From Paulownia fortunei (taxonomy: Eukaryota; Streptophyta; Magnoliopsida; Lamiales; Paulowniaceae): a stretch of DNA of 64,000 nucleotides. The position numbers and the translations under genes are program-made. Positions 1-12,146 of this stretch are shown piece by piece. Position 1 is the stretch's first letter, and every line of letters starts with the position of its first letter. Below the pieces are notes generated by a model. It ran no database searches and was not told where the DNA came from. It saw only the letters and a list, made by a program, of their open reading frames with translations. The DNA is taken from contig CM033109.1 of the NCBI GenBank assembly GCA_019321725.1, forward strand, positions 18,135,993 to 18,199,992. The letters are read 5' to 3'.

Positions 1-357
1 GCCTCGATCAACTATTTCCTACTGAGGCTTGCACGCCTCTGCGGCCATCATCTCCTCCAACTAAAGCTTTGTTGCCTTAGTGATGTTGTTCTTCAATTGA
101 AGCTTTATTTCCTTGGTCATGCTCTTCTTCTGAGGGCTGGGAATGACTCCTTCATGGTAGGGGGTTGACTAGTCATGGAGTTCTTAGTTCATACCCTTCA
201 ATTTTTCTCCTCTTTCAATAGGCAACTTAGTAAAAAAATTATTTTATGTTGAGTATCTTGAGAGAGTTCCCTATAGGCTAAGGGAGGCACTTCTGGGCTT
301 GCCTGCCTACTATATCATTTACTGAGGAGTGAGGATGTTGAGTCTTTAAGTTATAAC
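1..357. other. Unassigned flank
   Basis: No gene or RNA was recognised. The base composition is less AT-rich than the downstream DNA and the stretch leads straight into the gypsy ORF1 relic, so it is probably part of the same decayed element. No terminal repeat or primer site is visible. Confidence 0.3.
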
Positions 358-1095
358 TTGAGTTTTTCGGGGGATCAGGATAGTAATGGTGGTCCTGGTG
401 ATGATAGTCAGGATGAACTTGTTCCTAAGGATGAGTCTGAGTCGGAGCAGGATCCCTCCATGTATGGTTCAATATTTGTGTGTAGCAGGGTGATGAGTGC
501 TAATGTCTTGGATAGTGCTACATCTCATGAAGAGCTGAAGTTCCTCTAGAAATGGTTAGAATTTCTATTATGCTATAAGTTTGCACTCTCTTCATTGGGC
601 TTGAGGATAAAGGAGTCCCCTTAGGGGTACTTTGGCTTATTTGTCATCCTTTGTGAGTAGATTATCTATTCCTCCTCGTCCTCTTTTGGTAGAGGTAGTT
701 ATGGTCGTCAGCCTCTATGTAGATCAACTTATCCCCAACTTGTATATATGTTTTGAGGGATTCTACCATTGCTTAGGAGAGTTAGGTCTTTCTATAGATT
801 TAGATAACTTATTTTTCCTCTTTCATGGTTAAGAGTATTGCTAGAGAGTCATACTTCCACTTCTTCCCTGGGCAAGGATAGAGATCATGGAATGTGCAAC
901 TTCTTTTCATGGTCTTTGGAAAAAGAAGTTCTTCAATGTTAAAGAGTTTGGGGCTTCTCCTTCAGTGGAGTGATACTTATTTCATGATTGCTCTTCCTTG
1001 CAGCATGTGCGATGAGCTCAGGAAGCATTGTCCAGCTACTGGATTATTCAATCAGCTCTTTGATGTCAATACTTTGTGTCTAACTGGTATTTAAA
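358..1095 (+). pseudogene. Ty3/gypsy ORF1-type protein relic (PF04195-like)
   Basis: Three plus-strand open pieces (358-549, 632-832, 894-1094) read as parts of one broken protein. The first is acidic and low-complexity (runs of D, E, S, G). The second contains IPPRPLLVEVV, then a segment with QLIPN and a G-x-x-x-C-L-G-E-L-G pattern. Across a frame change this leads to a WKKKFFNVK-like end. This order (LP-rich start, QL-PN, ELG, WK-rFFfv) is how I remember the plant domain called putative gypsy-type transposon, found as ORF1 in some Tat-lineage elements. The frame is broken by stops. The assignment rests on pattern memory without an alignment. Confidence 0.45.
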
Positions 1096-1804
1096 TACTT
1101 TACTTTTGTCAACATACTTTGGTTGCCTTCTTGACTTAGTATATTTGTTTCTCATGTTTGCTTGTTTATTTTTTCAATAAAGAAGTTAGATATTATGGCC
1201 ATTAAAGCTCATAAGAAGAAAGTAAAATATCTTTGCTAGTTTCTTTTCTATATTAGTCTTATCTACTTTCATTATGTCTTTCTAAATTTTAATTGACTAA
1301 GGATAAAAATGAACCTCTTGATAAAGAAAGAGGATAAAGATACGTTTAAGTGTGTTGTATTATTATCTTAATTTATGATTAAATCTTTCCTATTTAGTAG
1401 TGGTTCTTGATTTATATATTACTAAATAGCACAACAAATGGTTGAGTCTATTTAGCTAAATGTCTGTTTCTACTATACCAACTACTAACATGGAACCTTG
1501 ATTTATTGTGGAAAAAAATATGCATAAATACTTGATCCCATAAATAAATATTGGCGTTAAAAGATAATTTATAAATAGTAAGATAATAACATGATCACCT
1601 TAATGTATAATCTATATATTAACATCTTCCCAATGGAATCTTCGTCGTATATGAATTCTAATAGTGATATTTAAAAAGAGGTAAAAAAAATAGTAAACAA
1701 TTATTCCTCTATCCAAAATTTAAGAACGGATTCCTAATCCTCAATATTTTTATTACTTTGATTTTTTAATTATAACATAAATCTCTTTCTTAATAATCTA
1801 AATC
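1096..1804. other. AT-rich intergenic or LTR sequence, nothing recognised
   Basis: No coding frame or RNA was seen. Part of it may be the body of the LTR whose end is proposed just downstream, but no left LTR boundary can be fixed because no second copy lies in the window. Confidence 0.3.
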
Positions 1805-1941
1805 ACATAAAGACCCTCTCTCAAGAAATATAATCTCAAAAACTTCAAACTTCCCTGTGGATCGACTTCGAAATCATGAGAAATTTATTACTTGATACAA
1901 CCTGCACTTGGGCTTGCAGTCTTAAAATTGTAGCAAGTTTT
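1805..1941 (+). repeat. Probable 3' end of a gypsy 5' LTR
   Basis: The stretch carries the phrase CCCTGTGGATCGACTTCG about 90 bases before a primer-binding site. A sentence of this kind is typical of the end of LTRs in plant Athila/Tat gypsy elements. The exact LTR end cannot be set because the matching 3' LTR is missing. Confidence 0.4.
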
Positions 1942-1959
1942 GGGTGCCGTTATTGAGAA
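1942..1959 (+). other. Decayed tRNA-Asp primer-binding site
   Basis: The 18 bases match about 12 positions of TGGCGCCGTTGCCGGGGA, the complement of the 3' end of plant tRNA-Asp used by many gypsy elements. Most mismatches are C-to-T or G-to-A, as expected from decay of methylated DNA. Its place just before the gag relic supports the call. Confidence 0.6.
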
Positions 1960-2132
1960 ATGCAAGGTAAGTTTTCAGGTTTGTAAATATTTCTCTTTTA
2001 AAAACATTGAGTGTTTGTTTTTTATAGTTATATAGTCATATAGTATCGTAGTCATTATTCTTGTCATTTAGTTAAAAATAATTCTAATTTTTTTCGAAAA
2101 TTTGTTTAAGTCACCTCCACACACATCTATCA

Positions 2133-3650
2133 TGGTTGAAAATGAAAACATCCACGATGAAAATGAGAATCAATAGGTGCGTACCATGCGTCATTACTTG
2201 CAACTTTCTCGAAATTCTTCTCCTTCTTGTTTTATTTTTTTCCCCTCAATACAAATAATTTTCAATTCAAGTCAGATATGATCTCTTTACTTCTTAATTT
2301 TCATGGTTTTGACTCTGAAAGCCCTTACATTTGAAATAATTTGAAGAAGTATGCGACACTTTTGATAATCAAACTTGTACGAATAAAACCATTAAGCTCA
2401 AATTATTTTCTTTTTTTTTTTTTAAAAAAAATAAAGCAAAAACTTGGTTTAACTTTTTAAAACCTAGGTCAATTGGTACTTGGCAAGAAACTTAGGCTGA
2501 ATTTTTAAAAAAATTCTTTCCAACTCAAAAAAATATATTTGAAAAGACAAATCTAATTTTTTTCTTAAAACCTTAAATAAGTTTTCGTTCAATGTTGGGA
2601 AAGATTTAAAGATCTGTTGAATTCATACCCACATTATGATTTAGAAAAATGATGCATAATTAGTTTTTTTTATGAAGGTTTAACTTTCAAAATAAATTAA
2701 TTTATTGAAACAATGTGTAATAGTGAGTTTCTTGATAACGAACTAGATAAAACTACAGAATATCTAGACCATTGGGCAGAAAACTATCAATCATGGCATA
2801 GTGTTACATTCTTTCGAATATTTTATCAGATCTAATCTTGCTAATAATAATAAATAAAAATACTGTCTTAGTCAAGAAAATGATCTAAATGCTAGGATTG
2901 CTAGTTTAACTAGAAAAGTCGAGGCCATGTAAATTAAAAAAGTAAAGAAAATCATACATGTGTAAGATAAAGAAGTTTGTAACATTTGTAAACTTATGGG
3001 GTACTCCACCCCAATGAAGGTCCAAACATTTCAGTACAAACAAATGTCATGTACACATTCAAAAAGCCTTTTTCATTCTCCATATTTCAATACTTACAAT
3101 CCACAATGGAGAAACTATCTTAATTTTAGTTGTTGAGATGATAACCGTGTCTAACTGCTATATTCACAAAAGCTACCAAATTTTTCTTCTTATCCAACTC
3201 CACATACAAAAGCCCTTGAAGAGACTTTTTAAATGTTTATGCATGGACAAACAAATATCAATAATCAAACTTTAGAAGCCATCAATGAGATCAAAAATAC
3301 ACTTTCAACACTAACGGCCTCTTTGCTCACTCATGAAAAAGGTAAGTTCCCTGCTCAACCTCAACCTAGTCCTTCCACTTAGTGTCATGTTTTTTCTTCA
3401 GGTGAAAATTCAATCAAGGAGGCTAATTTGCTCACAACTCTTCAAAGTGTTCACAGGATTATTCATCCCAATGAGAAAGTTTCTAATCTACTTTCAGGAA
3501 TGAATAATGAAAATAGTGTTGAAGATGAAGGTAATTTTGAAAATAATAAAAACGAAAAATATTCACCTCCAACACCCTTTCCTAAAAAATTGCAACTAAC
3601 TCAAAAATTGAACTCAAATTCTGAAATTTTTGAACTTTTTATTTAAGTCA
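2133..3650 (+). pseudogene. Gypsy-1 gag (capsid/nucleocapsid) relic
   Basis: It starts near MVENENIHDENENQ and then follows, through many stops, the usual retrotransposon gag order: HGFDSE-like and NPYLHL-like phrases, a KTWLN segment followed by GTWQE, CWERFKDLLN, HYD, then the FYEGL and ETMCNSEFL-like segment near 2670-2760. A cysteine pair near 2971 (VCNICK) is what remains of a zinc knuckle. The tail includes EAINEIKNTLSTLTASL and an open stretch at 3428-3646. The function in an intact element is to form the virus-like particle in the cytoplasm. This copy has many stop codons and homopolymer shifts, so it is not translatable. Confidence 0.75.
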
Positions 3651-3794
3651 AGATTAATATTTTATTTTTAAATGCAATCAAACAAGTTCCATCTTATGCC
3701 AAAATTTTGAAATATTTATGTATAATTTAAAAAAAACATCATATATAAAAGAAGACATTTTTAACTGAAAGTATTAGTTCAATCATTCAATAAT

Positions 3795-4400
3795 TCACTC
3801 CATCTAAGTACAAAGATCCAGGTTATCCAACCGTTTTATGTACCATAGAAAATACTATAATAGAACATGCTTTGCTTGATATTGGTACTAGTGTAAATCT
3901 TTTACCATTCTTAGTTTATGAGTAGTTAGGTTTGAGTAAACAAAACAACTTTTGTTGTACTCTAACTAACTGACCATTCGATTAAATTTCCAAAGGGAAT
4001 AATAGAAGATGTGTTGGTACAGTTGATAAGTTTTACTTTCTAGTCGATTTTATTATTTTGGACACACAACTTATTGTATATACACATACATAGATTCTAG
4101 GGATGTCCTTTTCTTACAACTTCAAATACTTTGATTAATTGTAGGAATGGTATTTTGAAGTTATCTTTTGGAAAAAAACTTTAGAACTAAATGTGTTTAA
4201 TGTTTGTAAGCAACTTGCAAAAGATGTCGAAGTACACGAAGTGGATTCAATCAAAAAACTTGTTCACGAATATTTTACTACCACTAATTATTCTGATCCA
4301 TTAGAGACTTGTTTTGAAGGTGACAGTATTTGCAGAAAGACACATTCTAATGTTCTCTCTAAATTTTCCAGGTATAAGAAAAACATTGTTGAAAAGTAAG
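3795..4400 (+). pseudogene. Gypsy-1 aspartic protease relic
   Basis: At about 3871-3935 the frame reads HALLDIGTSVNLLPFLVYE. DIGTS is a one-letter change from the D-x-G-A/T-S catalytic loop of gypsy proteases, and NLLP is the usual follow-on. Downstream, GIIEDVLV and then an open frame at 4193-4399 (FNVCKQ... HEVD) match the linker that normally joins protease to reverse transcriptase. Stops occur right after LVYE. The enzyme would cut the Gag-Pol polyprotein in an intact element. Confidence 0.75.
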
Positions 4401-4589
4401 GTTTGAACAACTTTCATCATCGACTGTACAACTTGTTCTATCAAGTATTAAAACTCCTGTAATTGATTTGAAACATTTGCCATGTAATTTGAAATGCTCA
4501 GAAAAGATAAGAAACCATATGCCATTGCAAAACAAAAAAATACGAAACTATTAAATCAACTAAGCAAATAATAAGAATCAAGCAGTAAG

Positions 4590-5105
4590 CGAATAATGCT
4601 CAAATGAATTATTCAACTACTAAAAAAGAATTACTTGTTGTAGTTTTTACATTGTATAAATTTAGATCTTATCTTGTTGGCTCACCAGTTATTGTTTTCA
4701 GTTATCGTGTACGTTTGAAATATCTTTTGTCAAAAAAAAATGCCAAACCTATACTGATTAGGTGGATTCTCTTACTCCAGGAATTCAACATTACAATTCG
4801 AAAAAAAAAGTAGAAAATATGGTAGCTGATCATTTGTCAAGACTTGTTTGTGATGATTCATTTTAAACCACACCCATTAATGATATTTTCCCTTATGAAT
4901 AACTATTTAATATTTCTAATTTACCTTATTTTACTGACATTGTTAATTTTTTGTGACAGGAAAGATGTCATCATATTAGAATTCCCAAGATAAAAAAAAG
5001 TTTTTGATCAAGGTGAAAAACTTTTATTTGGATGATCCATACTTTTTCAAATAATGTCCTGACCAAATCTTTCAAAGATGGGTCTGTTCGTATTTATTAT
5101 TAGCA
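4590..5105 (+). pseudogene. Gypsy-1 RNase H and integrase N-terminus relic
   Basis: The open stretch 4604-4813 carries NYSTTKKELLVVVF, the FRSYLVGS segment, LKYLLSKK and IRWILLLQEF, which together are the RNase H signature of gypsy polymerases. After one stop the frame continues VENMVADHLSRL, the classic link to integrase. It then gives PINDIFPYE and a YFTDIVNF-like and DDPYLF-like stretch that precedes the zinc-binding domain. Sequence beyond 5105 no longer matches. The expected RT motif (Y-x-D-D) is nowhere upstream, so a deletion of a kilobase or more separates this block from the protease. Confidence 0.8.
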
Positions 5106-5135
5106 CAATCTTTGACTTGGGAGAATAATACTCTT

Positions 5136-5515
5136 GAGAACTAATTGTCTCGACCCATGGAGTTTATGGGGCACAACTTTCTCATGCTGATCATTGTCTT
5201 AATATGGTACTTTTTGCTCCCCCAGAGTATAAGGAAATAAAGTTGTTCTTCTTCTAACAACTATAATTTTTGATCTAGTGGTAAGTGTTTAATCCTAATA
5301 ATTAATATTAGAATGAGGTTGTGGGTTTGAGTCTTCCAAGCTGGTGCTAGAGGTGATTGTTGGCATTTATTATCAGTATCATCCTCTAATATAACTAGTC
5401 GAGTACTAATTGCCTCGACCCATGTTGCTTATAGAAGAACAACCACCTTATGCCGACCATCGCCTTAGTATGATGCTTTTCACTACCAATAGTATAAAAA
5501 TTAAAGTTACACTTG
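5136..5515 (+). repeat. Diverged direct repeat with a SINE-like middle
   Basis: About 140 bases at 5136-5275 recur at 5401-5532 with clear drift (shared CTCGACCCATG, then TATGC-GACCATYG and CTAACAACTAT). Between them, near 5279-5333, lies AGTGGTAAGTG about 40 bases before GGGTTTGAGTC. This spacing resembles the A and B boxes of a tRNA-derived SINE head. No poly(A) tail or target duplication was found, so the SINE reading is tentative. Confidence 0.35.
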
Positions 5516-7298
5516 TGCTAACAACTATGGCTCCGATTGAATGGTTTATCCATTTCGAAGAATTGATTTTCAGAGAAAAAGTGAGAAAATATTTTTTAAG
5601 AGAAATGTAATATTGATTTGTATATGTGTTATGAATAGTTGAATTTTTGGAGAAAAAGTGTAATGATTATGATTCATGTGATATGCTTTTTTTAGAAGAA
5701 TTGATTTGGTTGAATAGTAGATTTTATAAAAAATCTCTTAAAACATGTTTGTTTGGTACATTTATTTGAAAAATTATTCGACACTTGTCATCCAATAATT
5801 TATCATAATTAATTATATTTATTTATACTATTAACATAGTAATATAATATACACATTTTACATATTTTATAGTAAAACCTTTATATACAAAGATGCATGT
5901 ATATGTAAAGTTGGTTATATATATATTAATGTAATATACATGTTGAAAATATTTTTTAATCAAATAACTACATAACATGCAACATATATAAATATATATA
6001 TATATTATTTGTATACACATTAATATAATATCCTAGTTAGTTAAATTGAATAATAAAAACTCAACATTTAATACGTCCAAGTATATTATAAATTTTTGTT
6101 AAAGTTACATTGATAAAATCAATAAAAAATATAAAAATGATTAATATACAATTTTTTAGACATATGATAAAATAAGAATATAAAATAATTATTTTGAAAT
6201 AAAAGTACGTCTTATTTTGATATTATTTTATATGAATTATGTTTGTACTTATTTTTAAATCATAGAAAAATTATTTTATAAGTATTTTATATTATTTAAT
6301 TTATAATTTTGACATAACTTAAATATAACTATTTAATAATTATTAGGATTTCATAAATTATTTTTTATTTATATGATATTTTAATAATACTTATAAATAA
6401 AATTATATTTAAATATTATAAATATTTATTAAAATAAAGTATTACTCGTCAAGTATTATACGAGTAAGTATAATATGTGGATTAAATGTTTCACTTAAAA
6501 AATATGAAGTATTACTCTACGGTTCATAATATATATGAGAAAGAGAATTATCTTTTTAATTATTCGTACATACGTATACTATATGAGTATAGTACAATTT
6601 TAACTAATAGTGTATAATATACACTTTTAATATATTAAGGTTTAATAAAAAATTTATATACATAGTCACATAAATATATATATTTGTATACATTTAAATA
6701 TTGTATATATATTAATATAATATAGTGCATGATAAGACGATTTCTATGTGTGATTGGTAATGAAAAATGAGGTTGCTCTTCTATCCGTATACTTAACCCT
6801 ATGTGTATGATAAGATGGTTCTTTATTTTTCAGATTTTTCCAGAGATTCATTTCTAAAAATGGAATTTTTGTGGAAATCTTAAAAAAGAAAAAAAAAGTC
6901 CTGTGCTTTACTGTAGAAGGAGATTACATTTTCTCAAAAAATTTCTTACAAATGACCCCAAACAAATGCATTTTTCCAAAAAAAAATAAAATCTGAAAAT
7001 ACAATTTTATCAAATTGACATACCATTCAAACGGACCCTATATTTTTCGCTTAAAGATAAATGCTTGATCCTAATAGCACTTGTCGATGATGTAATTAAG
7101 TACATATTTGATAATGGTACAATGGCTTCAACATCAATTTTCATGCATTTTTATTTTTTTTATAATTTAACCATTTGGCATGATTTTCTGGGAATAAGCG
7201 TATTTTGTCATTTCATGCATATTTCCCCATTTCTCATCATTCTAGACTATGGTTGACATTTCTAGCATTTTTCTATTTTTTTTAATCTCTCATAAATA
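5516..7298. other. Very AT-rich gene-free stretch with AT microsatellite
   Basis: No coding potential was seen. TATA-type dinucleotide runs occur around 5985-6005 and 6675-6715. The minus-strand frame at 5823-6020 is almost all I, Y and C from these AT runs and is not a gene. Confidence 0.5.
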
Positions 7299-7710
7299 TA
7301 GGGGGATAAATGCAAGTTATCCCATATGAATTACGAAATATTTTTAAAAAAAAAAAACCCTGTAAAAATGCTAATTAGAGGCCATGTGATTTTAAAAATG
7401 ATGCACACTGCATCCCTAATGAAATTAAAAGTGTAATGGTGGCGAAAAGACAAACCAACGTATTTCAAGAGATGGGTGGATGCGAGGAAATGGAGAAAAC
7501 TTGGGAACTATCAATGGAAGAGAGGAAGAGACGATAGTGAAAATGCAAAGATGTGATGGGAGAAATCGAAGAGATAGGTTTGAAATGTAATATTTTTTCT
7601 GTTTTTCCAAATTTGAAAATCCTATTACCCATTTTCTCAGTTCAAATTCAGAAACACTTTCCTCAAAGAGACGAAGAGCCAATTTGTTGGTTGTTGAAGG
7701 TACGCACATG
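7299..7710. repeat. Possible MULE-type terminal sequence
   Basis: The stretch opens with GGGGATAAATGCAAGTTATC, a form often seen at the tips of plant Mutator-like elements. It continues into a purine-rich leader and a possible splice donor near 7695. No partner inverted repeat was found in the next kilobases, so the call is weak. The 94-residue minus-strand frame here (7425-7709) has no recognisable domain. Confidence 0.25.
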
Positions 7711-8345
7711 AATCTAATTGGTTTAGTTTAAATTTCATATATTTAATTCTAATTTTTTCAATGAATTAGGATTTGGGGTTTAATTTTTCCCTAACATTAT
7801 AAATTGTGGGATTAGTGTTTGATTTTTTTCTCAGTTTTCTAAATTATTTTAGTTACGATTTGATTTTTCCGATTTCTAAAATATAATGCCCTAAGGGTTT
7901 GATTTTTTTCCCAAACTTTAAATTGTGGAGTTTAGGGTTTATGATTGATTTTTCATTTCTATTGTTTTTTGTGTTTGTATTTTTTCCGGTTGGGAGTCAA
8001 TTCTGTGCGTGTTTGTGTGTTTGCTGTGTGAGCTATGTTTGTATATTGTGAGAAACTACGCACAAAATTTTAGTGTGTGTTTGTTATGTGGACTGGGTGT
8101 ATATTGTGATTAATTGCATAGAATTTGGGAAGAGTTATCTATGTGGACTTTGTGTATGTTATTACATTCACCGTGTGGTTTACGTGATATCATAATTGAT
8201 TGTGCATCATTGTTTATGTGATGGGGCTGTGGCTTGGATTGGGATGTGAGAGTGGCAGAATGGTTTTGGATTGGGAATGACAGAATGGTTGAGGGTGGCA
8301 GAATAGAGGGTGATGAGGGTGAGGGTTGAGGTGGTAATTACGCCC
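7711..8345. other. T-rich and G-rich low-complexity DNA
   Basis: Repeated GGGTTTGATTTTTTTC phrases (about 7820-7950) and a G-rich patch with repeated GCAGAATGG words (8250-8310) were seen. No gene was recognised. Confidence 0.4.
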
Positions 8346-10960
8346 AAAAAATCACAACACAGTTGAGGCAGTAACATTTAGGGTGTCGATCCCTCATAGA
8401 AGATGAAACAACAAAAAAATGTTTTAGAGAAATGATAAACAAAAATCTAAATATAAAATTTGTGATGGAAAGATTGAATTAAAGATAAAACTAACCACCA
8501 ATTTGATATATATAGCAAGGCATTTTCGAGTATCATCTAATTATTTTCTTTACTGTTACTAACTTTGATTCTTACTTTTACTCAATTGAAATTTTCACTT
8601 CCCAAACAAATAACAGGAAATTCAACAATATAGATTTTAAGAAGAACAAAAGTATTTGCTTGCAAAAGCTCTTTTCAATTAAAATAAAAATAGATCTGCT
8701 TACAGGTTCATCTAAGAGTGACAATGTATCAAATTTGGCAACATTGTTGTAAAAGATCAACTTATTAACATATCTAAATATGATCACATAAATAAATGTG
8801 ACTAACAATATAGAATACAAGAATAATTTCTGAATTAAACTCAAAAAAATCTCGAAAGAGTTTATACAAGAACAAATCTATAGTCAATGAAATTTTTTGA
8901 AATCAAATTAAAAAAAGAAAATAAAAAAGATCACTCTCAATCTTGCTCTAAATTTAGTCTAGATTGCTCACCATTTAACAAGTTGTAGAGGGAAAATGTG
9001 AACAAGAATTGACAAGATTTTCTCTCAACATAATTATTCTCTTCTCTCTCAAATTGGATGTCTAAAGAATGGTGTCCAAGAGTCGTTTTTACAGTAGAGG
9101 AGTGCCTCAAAATTTTTATAACTTATTTCACCGAAGATTTGAATATTGTTATAGACTTTTTATTCTTTTAAATTAACTGATTTTCAAAAAGTTAAAAACA
9201 GAAAAATTGTAGCTATGTTTTTTAGCTCTTATAGTATTAAGAATCACATCATTCTAGTATCTGTAGAATGAGTTATGGTCAAATACTGTCTTTGCTCAGG
9301 AAAGATTGAAAATAACATATGTTAGGAAATTATTTATGTATTTTCTTTCCTTTGTGGTTCTTTGTGTTTCCCTTTTTTATTTGTTGAATCTTTTCAATTA
9401 GTGGCATGAAATACATGAAAATAATTATGTAATATTATCACATTAAATTCCTTAAATTTCACAAATGTCATTAATTAGTTACTATCTAAATGTGTTTTCT
9501 TGCACTTATCACAACCTCCAACTAACATATTGCTAGTTCCTAGCAATTTAAGCATGAACAAGTAGCAAAACATGAAGATTAGCTTAAGCAAAAACCTAGC
9601 AAAACCACCTAATTATTTCAAAGAAAAAGACAGATCAAGATCCAATTGCTATCAAGATTATTTCAATCATAACTTCCACACAATATGTGTGTGTTAACTA
9701 AGCCAAAGCCTTCTTACCACAAACCTGAATACATACAGCCTTGAAAAACTCTCCAAGTAAAAGTCTCAATTCCATATCCTCACAAGTAAATAACTACTTA
9801 AGGGGGCTAGAATTCCTCTCATGGAGTTGGAAAATAGAAAAGCACTCAAAAGGAAAGTCATAATTAAGGACAGACAGACAAACTAACATTGATTAGTTGA
9901 TAGGAAAATTAACTATTTAGAATTCAAGCATTGTTACCACAACCCAACTTCAATAGAGCTTGGTGAGAGAATTCTTCCAAAAGAAATATTGTCTTCTAAA
10001 ATGATGGAAGACTTTATTGATCTGTTTTTTTTTCTTTTTGTTTTTCTTTCATTCTTCTTCTTCTGTTTTTTTTTTTTTTTTTTTGCTATTATTTTTTATT
10101 TGAACAATACTGCAAAAAAATACAAGATAAAGATATCTCTCACTTCAAGTTTCTCACTTAATACTTCAAAGTCTCATCAAAACATAACAACTTCTCAGTT
10201 TTTTAACCGATATCATCTCAGTTTAACATCCAAATCATTCCACTAATCAAGTAGTGACTTTCTAAATTGCAACTAACCAGTTCAAAAGCCAATGAAAGTT
10301 CATAAGTTGTTTTCTCATCCTTTCCACTGACTCACAAAAGATGTGTGAGATTAAAGAAAATTGCACTTAAACATGGCGATTTCTTGATTGTATGCATTGA
10401 ACATTCATCTTACCACAAGGGTTGGTAAAGTGCACAAAAGGTTTGGGAAGCTATTCTCTAATAATCAATATAGAAAAAGTGACTCAAGCCAAACAATTTT
10501 TGAAATGTTACCTAGACAGCAGAGCAAGATTTCACATCAAACTTTTCAAACATGCAACGCAAACTTATTTATACAAAAAAAATCCAAATACAAGCAATAA
10601 ACATTTTTTTTTAACGTGGAAATGTGCAAAAGTGCATGTATATGCCACCACGCCCAACCTAAATAAGACAGTATCCTCACTGTCACAAAAATAAAACGAG
10701 CAATGAAAGATCAAAGGGTTAGAGGGCACCTGACCAATGAAATTTCAAGCGAAAGAAAGGTCTGCAGTGGTCAACTAGAGAGAAATTAAAGAAAAACACA
10801 AAAAAAATTAAAAATAGAAACAAAATAAAATAAATATATTAAAAATGAAGATAGTACCCGATCAATCATGATAGACAGGAGCCACCAACGTGATCTCCGG
10901 AGGTTGGCCCAACCTCCCACATGCGTCAAATGGTTGGGGTCAACTATCATTAGAAATGAT
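8346..10960. repeat. Probable untranslated remnant of a gypsy-type element
   Basis: Phrases such as GTGTCGATCCCTCA near 8380, a run around TTGCTAGTTCCTAGCAAT near 9520 and ACAGTATCCTCACTGTCAC near 10665 are, from memory, common in non-coding parts of long plant gypsy elements. There is a long poly(T) at about 10060-10084. No conserved protein segment was found, and the small frames at 9989-10694 are low-complexity. Element boundaries cannot be set. Confidence 0.3.
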
Positions 10961-12146
10961 TAACTTACACAAATTTGCAAAGATTTAATTGCAAAATTGG
11001 TCCATAATTATGGAGGGGTGCAATAAAAATAATGGTGGTAATTTATGGATGAAAAATAAAAAAAATTCATATATTGAGAATAAATTTAATTAAAAATTAA
11101 ACTTTTTACTAGAAAATATCACACGACCGACTAGTGACCTGTCAATTTGGGGATTTTAGGATTTTTCGACCATTTTTTATGACATATACATACAGAAGCC
11201 TATGTGTACTAAGAATAAGACAGTTGGAAAAGTAAACTATCTGGACCTCACGACATGGACGTGCTGACATGGGAAAAAAAAAAAAAGGCAAGTGGTTAGA
11301 TTTGGAGGGTAAAATAGAAGAGATATAACTTTTTTAAGAAGTTGATAATTAATTAGTGATTAAGAAATATTTTTACACTTATTATAATAAAATTAAGTAA
11401 ATAAATTTATTTTTTGTAGTTCTTAATTAATTTACATTTGATATTTAACAAATAACTTTAATTATTATAACTATATTTATAAATTAATATTTAATTAATA
11501 ATTAATTAATTATCTCAGGTATTATTATTTTTTTCATTTTTTTCCTATTTTTCTAACTTATTTTTTTCTGTTTTTCTTCATCTTCATCTTCAAAAAACCC
11601 TCCACATTCAGCCCCACCACCAACCCCGCCACCAGCCTTCCACCTAGCTAAACCCAACACCACCACCAACCACTGTCGCACATCCCCAACCTTCCAAGCA
11701 CATCCCTAAACCCAGCATCCTTCCCCCCTCCAAGCAAATACCCAAACCCAATACTGACCCAAACCCTCCACAAACGGGTCGTTTGCTGTTCTTTTTGGAT
11801 CCTCATAGCAGGTTCAACTAGAAGGGCGACGATCTTGGATGGCGAGGAGAAAAATGGCTCGGTGGGAGACTTAGATGGGCATGAAGAATTATGCAACATA
11901 ATGCGGAAATAGATGGAATAATATTCACCTGATTTTCTTGATTTATGCCACATAATGGAGAGTTATGAGCTTGAAATCAAGATTTGTTGCGTCCAGAAGT
12001 TTACTGGTGGTGGTGGTGGAAGAAGAATGAAAAAGAAAAGAAAAACTAAAAATGAAAAAGGAAAATAAAAGAAAATTAAGTATTTATTATATATTTTTTT
12101 ATTTGTTCATTTAATTAATTATATTTTTGAAATAGTTAACTAGTAC
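10961..12146. other. AT-rich DNA with a GC-richer, C-biased island
   Basis: An island at about 11590-11960 is rich in CCA and CCC words on the plus strand and stands out from its AT-rich flanks. A 101-residue minus-strand frame crosses it (11648-11953) but shows no known motif, and its C-terminal end is a run of G and W from the C-rich tract. It could be a captured host fragment, but nothing supports a function. Confidence 0.35.

Larger units (their letters stand above)
1942..5105 (+). mobile_element. Gypsy-1: internally deleted Ty3/gypsy retrotransposon
   Basis: From left to right the sequence reads tRNA-Asp primer site, gag, zinc-knuckle remnant, protease, RNase H and integrase N-terminus, all on the plus strand and all broken by stops or shifts. 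The reverse transcriptase between about 4400 and 4590 is missing, since protease-linker sequence runs almost directly into RNase H. The integrase core and the 3' LTR are also absent. The protein order and the text of gag and RNase H fit the Athila/Tat side of plant Ty3/gypsy. Target duplications cannot be checked without the 3' end. Confidence 0.8.

Noticed and set aside
5270..5340. A true tRNA gene
   Set aside because: A- and B-box-like words are present but no cloverleaf stems or anticodon arm can be formed; kept only as a SINE-like hint.
5823..6020. 65-residue I/Y-rich frame
   Set aside because: It is a direct product of an AT microsatellite.
9989..10694. Three frames as small genes
   Set aside because: They surround a long poly(T) and are F/S/N/K-rich with no conserved pattern.
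11480..12130. Apparent inverted repeat (T-rich left arm, A-rich right arm) like a foldback element
   Set aside because: The match depends on poly(T)/poly(A) low complexity; no clean ends or target duplication were found.
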